Below, one piece after another: positions 1-11,521 of a stretch of DNA of 64,000 nt. Every line of letters begins with the position of its first letter. The first letter of the stretch is position 1. Below the pieces are notes generated by a model. It was not told where the DNA came from, made no database searches, and was given only the letters and a program-made list of their open reading frames with translations. The position numbers were made by a program, and so were the translations under genes. Source of the stretch: Heliopora coerulea (Eukaryota; Cnidaria; Anthozoa; Scleralcyonacea; Helioporidae); NCBI GenBank assembly GCA_030142905.1, contig JASJOG010000169.1, positions 580,001-644,000 on the forward strand. Direction: 5' to 3'.

Positions 1-2888
1 GGGTAATTCCATATAAAAGTGGGACAGCCATGACACCCACCCTCTCAGATTTTCTTGAAATTTACACCATTTGTACATACTATTGAGACTTGTAAAAGTG
101 CAAAATTTCAGCCCATAACTCCAAATGGTTCCAAAGATATGACGTTTTGACATTTGGGCCAAAATACCCTAATTTGCACCTATGTCGGCCATTTTGGATT
201 TTTGCATTTTACAAATCATTCAATATTTCAGGTCCAGATTGTCCAAAAAGGCTGAAAATTGGTATCTGAGTATTTTTGAGGGTGTTGAATCCAAAAATGA
301 GAAGAAAACAGACTATTTCTAAAGTTAAAGAGGTGATTTTTTTAAATTTAAAATTGAAACAGCAAATTATTTGGTCTTGTTACCAAGGTGAACTTATGAT
401 GGGATTGCCAAAGGTGCCCAACGCAGACAGTTTGCAAACTTTCTGGGGATAAACTAGACATAATAGACTACTTGTTTGTAGAAAATCTTTTTGGCATCTC
501 AAAGACATCAAAAGTTATAGTTGTTTACATTTGGACATATTCTTGCAGTAGAATGAGTACCAATTCTGCACTTGCTAGCTGAACACACTCTTTTTAACAA
601 TTAGAACAGCAGTATAAGTTGCTATATTTAACATTTGTACAGTTTTTAACTTTAAAGAAACTTTGAAGAACCATCTCAACCTATCTGTTGATAAGTTTTC
701 CAAGAAAATGGAAGTCATGAGAATATTAACTTGAATTAAGTCTTAAGCTAAAAAACTTTTTATGTGCAGGAATGCCTTAGATTTATTTTAAGCTCGTAAA
801 TTCTCTTATCAGAATGAGATTTGAAATATATTGTGAAGCACAGAACTGTCTTTGTCTCTGGTTGGGAAAAGTCTGTGAAGTATTTAGTTGAAGGAAGTAA
901 ATTTGTACCATCTTAGACCTTAAAAAGTATGGAAAAATTCTCACTAAAAGACTATTTTTAGAATTGAGTTTGAAGAAAGTTGCAATGGATTGTCTTCTTT
1001 GTGTGAGAAAATTCTCATCTTAAACATTTATTTAGAATGTCAAGTTCAAGCAGTTTCTAATACATTGTCTTCTTTTTAAGAGAAAACTTATTGAAAGTCT
1101 ATTCAGGATGTAACTTTGAAGAAGATCTCATAATGTCTTGTCTTCAGTATATTTGATTTAGTTCTTATGAAATGCAGTGCTTGTTAAAACATGACTTTCA
1201 TGGTAAGAGAATAAACTTTTCTAAATATAGTGTTTTGTCTGTTTAGATACAAGAAAAATAGAACAGAAAATATTTAACTTATCAAGTGAATTCAGCACCT
1301 AAGAATGGAGACATAGTGTACTGTTGGTATGATATCAGAAAGCAAATGTCATTTGACCACATATTCAAAAACTGTTGGTATAGAAGCAGTGTTGGCACTT
1401 GAACCTGAGACCAGAGAAATCCTAATGTGGAGAACAGGCCTTACAATTCTGAATATAAATGCAAAGCTGGTCTCAGGGTCAAGCGTCAACACTGCTTCTA
1501 TACCAACAGTTTTTGAATATGTGGTCAAATGACATTTGCTTTCTGATATCATACCAACAGTACACTATGTCTCCATTCTTAGGTGCTGAATTCACTTGAT
1601 AAGTTAAATATTTTCTGTTCTATTTTTCTTGTATCTAAACAGACAAAACACTATATTTAGAAAAGTTTATTCTCTTACCATGAAAGTCATGTTTTAACAA
1701 GCACTGCATTTCATAAGAACTAAATCAAATATACTGAAGACAAGACATTATGAGATCTTCTTCAAAGTTACATCCTGAATAGACTTTCAATAAGTTTTCT
1801 CTTAAAAAGAAGACAATGTATTAGAAACTGCTTGAACTTGACATTCTAAATAAATGTTTAAGATGAGAATTTTCTCACACAAAGAAGACAATCCATTGCA
1901 ACTTTCTTCAAACTCAATTCTAAAAATAGTCTTTTAGTGAGAATTTTTCCATACTTTTTAAGGTCTAAGATGGTACAAATTTACTACCTTCAACTAAATA
2001 CTTCACAGACTTTTCCCAACCAGAGACAAAGACAGTTCTGTGCTTCACAATATATTTCAAATCTCATTCTGATAAGAGAATTTATGAGCTTAAAATAAAT
2101 CTAAGGCATTCCTGCACATAAAAAGTTTTTTAGCTTAAGACTTAATTCAAGTTAATATTCTCATGACTTCCATTTTCTTGGAAAACTTATCAACAGATAG
2201 GTTGAGATGGTTCTTCAAAGTTTCTTTAAAGTTAAAAACTGTACAAATGTTAAATATAGCAACTTATACTGCTGTTCTAATCGTTAAAAAGAGTGTGTTC
2301 AGCTAGCAAGTGCAGAATTGGTACTCATTCTACTGCAAGAATATGTCCAAATGTAAACAACTATAACTTTTGATGTCTTTGAGATGCCAAAAAGATTTTC
2401 TACAAACAAGTAGTCTATTATGTCTAGTTTATCCTCAGAAAGTTTGCAAACTGTCTGAGTTGGGCACCTTCAGCAATCCCATCATAAGTTCACCTTGGTA
2501 ATGAGACCAAATAATTAGCTGTGTCAATTTTAAATTAAAAAAATCACCTCTTTAACTTTAGAAATAGTCTGTTTTCTTCTCATTTTTGGATTCAACACCC
2601 TCAAAAATACTCAGATACCAATTTTCAGCCTTTTTGGACAATCTGGACCTGAAATATTGAATGATTTGTAAAATGCAAAAATCCAAAATGGCCGACATAG
2701 GTGCAAATTAGGGTATTTTGGCCCAAATGTCAAAACGTCATATCGTTGGAACCATTTGGAGTTATGGGCTGAAATTTTGCACTTTTACTAGTCTCAATAG
2801 TATGTACAAATGGTGTAAATTTCAAGAAAATCTGAGAGGGTGGGTGTCAAAGTTCCTTTTTTTGTCCTAGTTTTATATGGAATTACCC
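1..2888. mobile_element. Giant fold-back (palindromic) element
   Basis: Positions 1-1414 and 1467-2888 are inverted copies of each other at very high identity, separated by a loop of about 52 bases. The outer ends read GGGTAATTCCATATAAAA and its exact reverse complement. The arms differ mainly in small substitutions and a short length change near the tips. No transposase-like frame is present. Short open frames over the loop are mirror images of each other and simply reflect the palindrome. The left end coincides with the window edge, so the target duplication cannot be tested and the left arm may extend further. Best call: a non-autonomous fold-back DNA element with very long inverted repeats; superfamily unknown. 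Confidence 0.85.
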
Positions 2889-3661
2889 TTATATAAGTTT
2901 AGTAATAGGTTATAGCATGTTTTTATAATTGAATAGTTCAGTTTAGGTTAATTATTTGCGTGCTTTTAGTGTATATTAAATTATTTAGTTTTACTTTCTA
3001 CTGTTTTATGTATGTATAAATTATAAAGAGGACACATCTTTATTACAGTATTTTACGTACTAACATGTCTACCCTCTGCAAATATTTGTAAATAATAATA
3101 ATAGTAATAATAGGCAAACCTTCCCTGTTAGCCCAAGGACTAGTAAATCCTTTTGACTGTCCTGATGTCCTTTACCTTAAATGGTTGAGTGGGCCCAGGA
3201 TACTTATGTGTCTGAAAGGAACTCTCCTAGTCTAAGAACAAAATAGATCACATTATCCAACTTCAGCTATTGGACTGGCGTCTAGCTTGCCTTAATTGGT
3301 CGGCTTTGTGGAACAGACTCTTAGAATAGTCTGAGAAGAAATGTGATGGTTATTGAGGAAGTCTCATGATTTATAGGTGCGAAGCACCAGTGCTTGACCA
3401 TGCCCAACCAATAGATGTGTATGTGAGACTGTGGTGTAAAATGGCATCAACTACTCACAATGTTTTTCACTTTGTGATTGCCGTTTCACTATAATTTATG
3501 GAACATGTGCCCACTTTGGCATAATATGGCAATTTGGGGTAAACAACCTCCTTGGCTCGTATGAGCTGACTTTCCTCAATAATAATAATAATTATAAGTG
3601 AGGGTCAGTGAATTCTATTTTAATTGTAACTTTTAAAATATGTGGTAAATTTTCCTTCCAG
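2889..3661. other. Non-coding stretch upstream of CYRI exon
   Basis: No supported gene. It holds two short AAT-type microsatellites (about 3091-3113 and 3578-3597). It ends in a polypyrimidine-AG (ttccttccag) that looks like a splice acceptor directly before the CYRI start exon, so it is probably the end of a 5' UTR intron. Confidence 0.5.
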
Positions 3662-3667
3662 AAAGTT

Positions 3668-6101
3668 ATGGGTAATTTGCTCAGGATCTTGTATAGTAAG
3701 GATACAGATTCAAACAAATCAGACATCTTCCTTGATTTTGAAAGTGAGTGCCCTAATTTCTTTTTCTTTGTTTATTTAACCAATAAATTGAGCATAAAAA
3801 TAATGGCAACAAACATTCACTACCTGAACATGAACTGGACAAAGCACCATCTGATGCAAATTGTTTTTTTGTGGAAATAACATTGTCTAAAACTTTAATA
3901 TTTCTAAAATGGGCTGGGAAGTAGAATGTGGCTTAATTAGACTTTTGCAGCAAGGGTTTGAACATTAATTTACAGGTACAATCTTCAATATGCTCTAAAA
4001 TATCATCTGTATAGGGTATTGATACATCCTTTTCCAGAGGTGAGGCTTTAACAAATACACATAAAATTATCTGACATTACACATAGGCATGGTAAAATTA
4101 CAAAAGGCCTATCTAGGCAGAAAGGAATCAATTGAGATGAGCTTAACTCATTTTGTCAGAGGTCTTCCATGGCTGTTAAAATCATCTGTCATTAGCCCAA
4201 GTAAAATTAGAAGACAAGTATGGGCATGAAGGAGTTGAGATGCATCTGTGAGGTTAAAATTAGATTGTTTAATTAATTGACATTATGTCAAGCATATATG
4301 TTCAGTTGACAGCAAACATACATGTGTTGTAGTCATCTTGTATCAAGTTTGTGATGATAACATGTCATTTTCAGAGCACTTTTGCTTGGGATCAGAATAA
4401 ATTTGCTATTTCTTACATCATTATAACGATCATTTTATTCTTACTTTTCAAATCAAGATGCCCAGCCCACTGCTTCAGAGAGTGAAGTATATGAGGTGGT
4501 GAAAGCAGTTCTTGAGCAGTCTCCAAACATCCTCCATGAACTTGAAGTTTACCAAGAAGCAAGTGAAGAAATCAGAGCAGTATGTCATATGCATATTTGT
4601 AATTAATGATCAGTATTTGCACATGGAGTATAGGTTGGCTAGCTCTTGTAATGGATTAGAAAGTAGTTATAGCTGTCACGATGAACTCACCTACCAGAAT
4701 AGCCAAATTTGAGTTGCACATCTTCAAGATCTGCATTTATTTTACTTTATAGGAGCCACATCTAAACTTAGATCTAAAATAAGTGGAGAGCCCACCTAAA
4801 AATTCAAAGATGTAAAGTCATCACACTCGTGAATTAATAACAAGAGACAGAAATAGACAAAGTGTGATAAAAGTTCACTGACATTTCATTACCAATGTGC
4901 AGCATTTTCAAACTAAAGTACATAATAGAAATATTTTGTTTGGGCAATGGAAAATCAGTAAACTTTTATTAAACTTTATCTGTTTCTGTCTTCTAACTAT
5001 TAATTCATGAGTGTGGTGACTTTTTACGTTTTTGAAATTTAAGCTGGGATCACCTTCATTTTGTGTCTAAGGTTTTTGCCCAGTAAATGTCTTGTGAACA
5101 AATCTTAACTTGCCAGAGTACAAATTATGGAGTTAAAACTGCTTCATGGAAAAAGTTGCCATGCAAATCCACCCATGTGGTGGCTTAGACAATATTTATG
5201 TTCTACTGACTCTACTACTTAACTATAAGCAGTGTTTAGTTTCTGTAATGTTACTAAAAGATTATTTATGCTTACAATCAAGTTTATTTCTAAGATTAGT
5301 ACAAGTTTATGTGTGTGATTGAAGTTCTTTACTGTGCTATTCAGTTGAATTTGGCTTTGGTTTTGTCATCAAGTTTTCAGTTCAAAAAGTTGGAAATGTG
5401 TTCACATCTCACAAAACATGATGTGCAGATGTACCACAGGCATAGCAAAGTTTCTGTTCCAATCTTGCACTATTTCCCATGTACTGGGAAATAGTGCATG
5501 TGTTGTGTGACTGTTTTTAATTTGTCAAATGTGGCTGAGGTCAGCTTGTCACCTTGCCTCTGTCACAGACCACCTTACTTGAATGAATATGAAAAGATTT
5601 AAAATGACAGAGTTTTAATTTTTTATGCTTCACATTTTTCCATTTTTGCTTGAATTGTGCTTCACAAAAAGACCACAAATGCTTTGCAAATTACAAAGTG
5701 TAAGTTGCTAATTTGTACTCTGCTTGTCATAAGGAGATGTATCCTTGTAAGAAACATTGAATCCCAGCATGAGGCTACACTTGCCACCTAGTCAATCTCT
5801 GGCTGCTGTCGTAAGTGTCAAGCAAGTTAATTTATCCAGCTTGAAGACACAAAATAAATTCTGGCAATGGATACACACTTGCATCATGCTTATTACATTA
5901 GTTACAATGATAATTTTTTAAAAAATGGTAGTTGAGCTTACAAGAAAAATACCAGAGAATTGAGAGTGATTTCTCCAATCTTTGCTGTGTTTTAGGCAAT
6001 ATCAAATCCATATGTTAAACAATATCAAGATTTTGCCTGGAAAGCAGTCATTCCTTTGGTGGGACAACTAAAGAAATTTTATGAGTATGCTACAGAACTA
6101 G
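3668..6101 (+). CDS. CYRI: CYRI/FAM49 family protein, first three coding exons (partial)
   Basis: CYRI proteins bind active RAC1 through a DUF1394 domain and oppose Scar/WAVE-driven actin assembly at the membrane. Three exons fit the family N terminus in order and phase: 3668-3743 (starts MGNLLRILYS, ends phase 1), 4458-4579 (ends phase 0) and 5996-6101 (ends phase 1), each bounded by AG and GT. Recognisable segments are FLDFENAQPT across the first junction, and KAVIPLVGQLKKFYEY in exon 3, matching the family's AVVPLVGKLKKFYEF. Gly2 is kept, as expected for N-myristoylation. Only about 101 of the family's roughly 320 residues are here. I found no later exons, so the gene either continues across a very long intron or is truncated. 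Introns 1 and 2 hold repeats, and a piggyBac-like element starts 42 bases after exon 3. Confidence 0.88.
4767..5071. mobile_element. Fold-back MITE in CYRI intron 2
   Basis: Left arm about 4767-4880 and right arm about 4945-5071 are diverged inverted repeats. For example, CTTAGATCTAAAATAAG at the left tip matches the reverse complement of the right tip, and the inner GTGAATTAATA motif recurs inverted. It is a non-autonomous element of about 305 bp with no coding capacity; family not identified. Confidence 0.65.
5466..5498. repeat. Short perfect hairpin
   Basis: TGCACTATTTCCCA is followed by a 5-base loop and its exact reverse complement (14-bp stem) inside CYRI intron 2. It lacks the T-run of a terminator, and a role is not evident. 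Confidence 0.5.
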
Positions 6102-6142
6102 GTATGATGTTACATATGAAGCATGACTATGTATAGGGTTAA

Positions 6143-7279
6143 CCCTATTTCACATGGCATATCGGTATGCCCTTATTTCACATGGGGGGGCTTTTTTGGC
6201 CCCCCCTAATTATTTCGAGAACGGGAAATGGGAAATGCATGAAACTTTGGGATATGCTAGAGAAATATATTACTAGTCAAAAAACATCAAAATATCTACA
6301 AAAAAATTTTTTTAAGTGTCTTTTCTGGGGGTCCGTTCAAGTCAATATGTGGAATTTTTTAATGCATTCATTACATACGTAGCTTGCATGCTTTGTACAT
6401 ACTGTTGTTTGACAGGATTTGCCAAGTTTGTTCTTTTGTTCCTTGTAATGAGGCTTTCCCTTCAACTGTTCGATGCAGTAAAGCATCTTTTTCGATCACT
6501 TTGAGCTTCAAGTGCTGCTGGTTGTTCGACGTCCTGTCACTTGTTGTAACTTTTGTAACTTTTCACACCTTTTTCAATACCTCATATAAGTAGGGTTTCT
6601 AATCTGGTTTACACTTCTTTCTATACATCAAAATATCAATAATGGATTCAACTAACACTTTCATACAAAAGGGAAGCTTTGAAGATTTGTATAAAAGAAA
6701 CGTTTTGCCTATGATTTGTATTCCACTAATTACTAATTACAGAATACCTGAAAGTAACTTATTGTGTTTACCCCCGAGACTGCATTTTCCAGTTGAAAAA
6801 GGCAAACATAGAACTAAATTGAAGATGTAGTAATAAATCAGTGTGATATAAAATAAAAAAAGACATCAAAGTTTGAGAAAAACATTAGAATGTTTGAGTT
6901 GAAAAAATAACAGCCGGAATTGAATTTTACCCCTGAAAAAAAATAAAAATGATTATTGCACATTCAAATTTGTCTTAGACCTAAGATGTAATTGGCAGGC
7001 AAAAAAAATTCAACATTATTGTCCAAAAAATCTAATCAGACGAAAATAAAACCAAAGATTGTAAAACCACAAAAAGTGATTTTTCACCCCCTGGCGACAA
7101 AAGTGAAATTACCCCCGGAAAACGCAAAAATTTTTAAAACTTCTTTGTAGCAAAATAACCGCAATAAAAAAATATTAAAAGTCACAAAATTTCAGCCGAT
7201 ATGGACAAGCGGTTCAATTTTTATGAAACAAAGTATAGGTGGGGGGGGCCAAAAAAGCTACCCCCCATGTGAAATAGGG
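6143..7279. mobile_element. piggyBac-like non-autonomous element on TTAA
   Basis: The element is bounded by TTAA at 6139-6142 and 7280-7283. Its termini are CCCTATTTCACATGG and the exact inverse, so it matches the piggyBac rule of TTAA target plus CCYT ends. Subterminal regions are also inverted: a GGGGGG tract, a CTTTTTTGG core and a CCCCCCC tract occur on the left and inverted on the right. The left side carries an extra internal partial duplication of the terminus of about 27 bp. The 1137-bp interior has only short open frames (the longest, near 6384-6830, 60-70 codons) with no transposase motif. It lies in the intron after CYRI exon 3. Confidence 0.82.
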
Positions 7280-7323
7280 TTAAACGTTAGGATCTTTGAG
7301 CTCTACTCATAGACTTTTATTTG

Positions 7324-7617
7324 TCAATATCCACCTGACACGTCTAACTTCGAAAAGAATTTTGCATCTGCCATATCTGCCATGATTGACTCAGCATTAC
7401 GCATTGGGTAGTGTTTTCTCTTTATTGCCTTGTTTAGATCGTGTGGATCAAGGCATATTTGCAGTTTTCCATTAGGCTTCTCGACTATAACTAGAGAATT
7501 CACCCAATCGGTCGGTTCGTCTACTTTGTCGATGATTTCATTTCTGTTCATGAGTTCAAGTTCAGCTTTTAGCTTGTCTTTCAATAAGTACGGTACTTTG
7601 CGAGGAGGGTGTACCAC
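7324..7617 (-). pseudogene. Ty3 reverse transcriptase N-terminal fragment
   Basis: The 97-residue fragment carries the standard start of Ty3 RT: a PRKVPYLLKDKLKAEL-like lead, then PTDWVNSLVIVEKPNGKLQI, then KHYPMRNAE and FFSKLDVSGGY. The catalytic YxDD block lies further on and is absent. Truncation occurs at 7324. Confidence 0.85.
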
Positions 7618-7838
7618 CGGCTTTGCATCTGTTTTCAGATTGATGTGGTGTTCTCCAGATAAGCAACCAATATCTCCAAATACTTGTCCATAATGTGGTG
7701 TAATGTCGGAAGTTCGCTTTATTTGCTTTACACGTTTAATAAGGTTGAGGCGTTCACTTGTTGCTAGTCCTAGGATCGGAGACGACTTAATTGGGACGAC
7801 GAAGAACTGTATCGGATAATCAATCTTTCCTTTTCTTT

Positions 7839-8429
7839 TTAGTAGTAGTATGCATTTGCTTGAGATTGGTATTCTGTTTCATCATAAGCGAGTAGTTTCT
7901 CTTTCGTTTGGTGTAATTTGTGCTGTTTTGGAAGTTGTTTGAATATGCTTTGTGGTATTACGTTGGCTCGTGCTCCTGTATCGATTTTGTATTCGACGAG
8001 TAATCCAGATGCATCAATTGATACGGTCCATGTATTCGAATCATGTTGCTTCTCATATATTTCGACTTTATGGCGCGCATTTTCTTCTTGTGTTTGGGAG
8101 TGGCGTGTTGATTTCTCTTCGCTATGGACGTTGCCAATATATAAGTTGTCTCCACCTTGAATACTTTCTTTACTAGAATGGTTGTCATCTCTCGTATTCA
8201 TTTCGTTTATTTGGTTTGATAAACATACTTTTGCAAAGTGATTTCGCTTTCCACATTTCTTGCATAATTTCCCATAGGCGGGACAGCGTCCTTTGTCATG
8301 TTGACTTCCACAGTATCGACAAATTTTCCTTTGGTTAGCACGTTTTCTTTGATTATCTTGCTTACCTCTGTTTCGCGGTTTGTCCTTTCGGTGGCGTAAT
8401 TGGTCGACTTGATTTGGCGATGTTTTAGA
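7839..8429 (-). pseudogene. Ty3 nucleocapsid and aspartic protease fragment
   Basis: The frame is open from just after a TAG at about 8430 down to 7839. It first encodes two zinc knuckles (about 8345-8220): a spaced C-x2-C-x3-H-x4-C, then CKKCGKRNHFAKVC. A retroviral-type protease follows, with its active-site motif DTGA (within KIDTGARANVIP) near 8000. The family links protease to the RT fragment downstream. The frame closes before RT, so pol is broken here. Confidence 0.72.
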
Positions 8430-8657
8430 CTACATTTCTTCCGACTGCTTCTTTCTTTCTTCAGCTGCTCTGCAAATGCTTATTGCTTTATCAAGTGTCA
8501 GGTCAGGTTCTCGCAGTAATCTTTCTTGCACTCTCGTATCCTTCACTCCAGCGACAATTCGATCCCTTATGAGGCTCTCTTTTAGTGATCCAAATTTGCA
8601 ATGCGTGCTTTTTAGTTTCAGTTCAGTGACATAGTCGTCAATGTTTTGTCCTTCGCT

Positions 8658-8966
8658 TTAGTTGTATGAGAAGAACTTGTATCTTAGGTATGGAATGTTC
8701 TTTTTGGTATTCATGTATTCATCAAATTTTCTTAATACTGGTTCCAAATTCACGCCGTCTTCATCGTTTTCGAAGGTAAAGGTGTAATAGATTTCTCGCG
8801 CTCTTTTTCCAATTGTAGTTAGAAGTCTGGAAGTTTTGACGTCTTCATCTTTATCGTTCAACTCTGTGGCGGTCATGTAGAATTTGAATTCTTTTTTCCA
8901 TCGCTCCCAATTCTGTCTAAGGTTTCCATCAAATCGCAGTTCCTTGGGTGGATTTAACTTGTTCAT
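8658..8966 (-). pseudogene. Ty3 gag N-terminal fragment
   Basis: The open frame starts MNKLNPPKEL shortly after the primer-binding site. It has the gag-typical stretch NWERWKKEFKFYMTATEL, seen in many invertebrate Ty3 capsid regions. It ends in a stop at 8658, after which the same kind of sequence continues, so the gag is interrupted. Confidence 0.7.
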
Positions 8967-9013
8967 CTTGCTTACTTTTACGCCTTTGTTGATCTATCCC
9001 GCGCCTGACACCA

Positions 9014-9162
9014 TGTCATGATCTGTGGTACTTTATTATCCTTAGCTCTCATGAACTCAAGTGACAACTGACTTATGTGTTCTCATGTTACAGCTTTGTT
9101 GTATCATTAACTAATTAGTCTGTTATTAATAATTTCTGAATATTAAGTGTCATATCATTACA
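9014..9162 (-). repeat. Putative 5' LTR and adjoining PBS of the Ty3 element
   Basis: On the minus strand this segment begins TGTAATGAT and ends ATCATGACA, an imperfect terminal inverted repeat of LTR type. The next bases (8999-9013) are TGGTGTCAGGCGCGG, resembling the TGG-start primer-binding sites of Ty3 elements. The 149-bp length is short but plausible. No second LTR is present to confirm the borders. Confidence 0.55.
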
Positions 9163-9178
9163 TTTTTTTTTACTTTTA

Positions 9179-9690
9179 ATACTTGAGCCCTTCTAAGATC
9201 AGTTCCTTTCATACTTTTACTCAAGTAGCTTTTCCAGTACTTTCAATGCCGCTAATATTAACTGGTCAGTACTGCAACTAGTGTACTAAGGTAGATACGG
9301 TGTAATATCAGGTTGGTTTTCGCACTTTGGGGATCTCCTCCAGAAATTTAAGTCCACAAGAACCAATCTCCATGCAAACCGAGTGAATTTGAGACGTTTT
9401 GATCCTTTACACAGGGTAGATTGGGGGAATTGTCCCACGCCCTAGGCCTACAAATGCTCAGGGGCCTATTCTCAAGAATCGTGTTTCTACGGTTAAGATT
9501 AAAATTGAGGATAGTTATCATGGTGCTGCAAGCAATGACATGGAAATTTCTAATCTAAAAAATCTTTCAAAGAAAAATGTCCCTTAGAAAAAGATGGATG
9601 GTTGAATTTGTGCCAAAATGCTTCCACAGTCATTCATTTAATCACTGACCAGGAATCCTGAATAAATAAGTATTCAGAATCTCGTTGAAT
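9179..9690. repeat. Dispersed repeat, copy 1
   Basis: This stretch of about 510 bp recurs in the same orientation at 63530-64000, from AAGATCAGTTCCTTTCATACTTT-type sequence through to AATAAGTATTCAGA. Similarity is judged by eye at roughly 80-85% with small indels. No coding potential or terminal repeats are evident. The family is unknown. Confidence 0.75.
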
Positions 9691-10152
9691 TTTTCCAGCT
9701 AAAAAATAAAAATAATGCATAAATTCGTAAAGATCAGTTTAAATTGTGATTGACCTCTCTAATGTTGAGACAGAAAACACATTTGAATTAACTGGAAATA
9801 ATAGCTGAGGGGATAGGCCTTGGGGGCGGCATTGATGAGCAATTATTCCTGACCCATCAAAATCTAAATCCTGCACTGAAAGTAAAGTATCTATTCTTTA
9901 TGGATTGTTAACATTTTCTCCTAAAAATGCTGTCTAGATATGAGAAATGCAATCGCAGATATAAAGAAATTTCAAAATGTAGTTAACCCCCCCCCTTCCC
10001 AAACGTTCGAGCCCTTTGCGCTTGGCACTACTGTACCTTTGGCACACCAATAGTAGCCTTCTCTCATTAAATTTCCAGCTATTCCCATAATTACAAGAGT
10101 ACAAGATGACACATTTAAGTGCTCATGAAACACTTCTTCAAATCTCCCCCAA
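9691..10152. other. Gene-free stretch before LINE fragment
   Basis: No gene seen. It contains a C-run near 9990 and AT-rich sequence. The segment from about 10000 to 10150 runs without a clear border into the LINE fragment. Confidence 0.4.
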
Positions 10153-10740
10153 ATGTTGGCCCCAGGTTGTCCAATGTCCCACTCAGACAACTACTGCAGT
10201 GCAGTATGGGGAAACTGTAATAAAGAACTGTCTGATAAACTCCAAATACTACAAACTAGGGCTGCTAGAGTGGTTACTTTTTCGAACTATAATAGGCATT
10301 CATCGGAATTATTGAATGAGCTTAATTGGGAAAATTTAAAAACTAGACGTTATAAACAACTAGCTGTGATAATGTATAAAACCGTTTACAGAAGCACACC
10401 AAATTATTTAACTGGAATTTTTCAAAATGCCAACTCAGTACATTTGTATGATCTACGACATTCGGATGTTAATATTTATGTGCCAAGGCCAAATACTGAA
10501 GCTGGAAAGAACAGCTTTCATTATAAAGGGGCGGTACTCTGGAATGGTCTACCATATAATATAAAAAGTCAACTTAGTTTGAGATCATTTAAAGAACTTT
10601 TATAGTAAATTTATAAATGTAATGTAGTTTGTATATAGTAATTGTATTTACATTTAATATAGTACACGGCTCACTGGAAGAACATTTCGAAATGAAGTGA
10701 TCTCGTGTTTAAATAAAGATCAAAGAAACAAACAAACAAG
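10153..10740 (+). mobile_element. 5'-truncated CR1/L2-like LINE, 3' end
   Basis: An open frame from about 10175 to 10605 encodes the C-terminal tail of a non-LTR reverse transcriptase. It shows YCSAVWGNCNKEL, KLQILQTRAARVVT, LLNELNWENLKTRRYKQL and YDLRHSDVNIYVPRP, ending in the GAVLWNGLPYNIKSQ block. The catalytic RT and endonuclease parts are missing, the usual result of 5'-truncated insertion. A 3' UTR of about 110 bp follows and ends in an AAAC-type simple tail at 10722-10739. The tail joins directly to BEL/Pao pol sequence, so the LINE inserted into the BEL element. Confidence 0.85.
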
Positions 10741-11479
10741 ATGTTCCTTGACATACTTGACTGGAGTTGAACACGATTCGCACTGGTGTGGAATGAGATC
10801 GCGGATTTACAACTGCCAAGTGAGAAATATAATATGTGGGGCCTCTCCATTCCTGTAACTCCTCTTGAGACAATTTACGAGCTATACGCCGGTCTACCAT
10901 ATCCTCCACCTGTTTCTGATATGTCTCAGCCCACCGTTTATCTTTGGCGGGAGTTCGTTCAGTGTTCCTGAGAGTCGCTAAGGCCGTGTCATAGTTGTTG
11001 GGCAAAGTCGATGGGTCTACCAGCCAGGGGTAACTGGTTATCCAGCATTGATTTTTATCATCATATTCCAAATTCTCCCGAATGATCTTCAGCTCTTGCT
11101 CTTCTTTGAACGAGTAGCTGTGACCAACAGTCGGACATTTGTTGCGACGGCAACCACCACAGCGAGGAGTGATTTCTGTCCCAAGCTCTTCTCCGCGTAT
11201 AAACTTGTCAACTTGGCTTTCCATACTTCTACTAATAAATGTCCGTGGAACGTTCGTTAGGGACTTGCACTCGTCAGACTTCTTGCTGACGTCAAACAAC
11301 TCCGTGGAATCGACGCGTATCGGTTCAAATTCCGGGTGCGTTTCGAGACAAATGTGATAGACTTCCTGCTTGCTTCTCACTTCGTGAATTGTCTTGATGA
11401 GATTCGAATCGCACACAGTTTCCTCTACAAGAACAGGATGAGTCCCTTGAGGACAGACCCCAAACTCTCCTCTCATCAC
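10741..11479 (-). pseudogene. BEL/Pao pol: linker and RT start
   Basis: The frame includes CGGCRRNKCPTVGHSYSFKE, then the pre-RT region ENLEYDDKNQCWITSYPW and the RT entry motif HLAVVNPRSHSTPVRIVFNS, all typical of the Pao lineage. The last nine residues before the stop are LINE-tail sequence read backwards, which fixes the insertion junction at about 10740. Confidence 0.85.
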
Positions 11480-11521
11480 ACTCAGATTCTCACCACACTT
11501 TGCTTCTTCATGCTTGGGGTG

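Larger units (their letters stand above)
7324..9162 (-). mobile_element. Ty3/gypsy retrotransposon, 5' half only
   Basis: Read on the minus strand the order is LTR (9014-9162), primer-binding site (8999-9013), gag, CCHC nucleocapsid, aspartic protease and the start of reverse transcriptase. The RT frame breaks off abruptly at 7324, just after the first motif block (LDVSGGY). The rest of RT, RNase H, integrase and the 3' LTR are missing. In-frame stops in gag show it is dead. It abuts the piggyBac-like element at 7280. Confidence 0.85.

Noticed and set aside
1329..1552. Two overlapping 67-codon frames on opposite strands with nearly identical products
   Set aside because: They are mirror images created by the palindrome over its loop, not independent genes.
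6167..6830. Several 60-70-codon frames inside the piggyBac-like element
   Set aside because: They overlap one another, lack transposase motifs and are expected by chance in this sequence.
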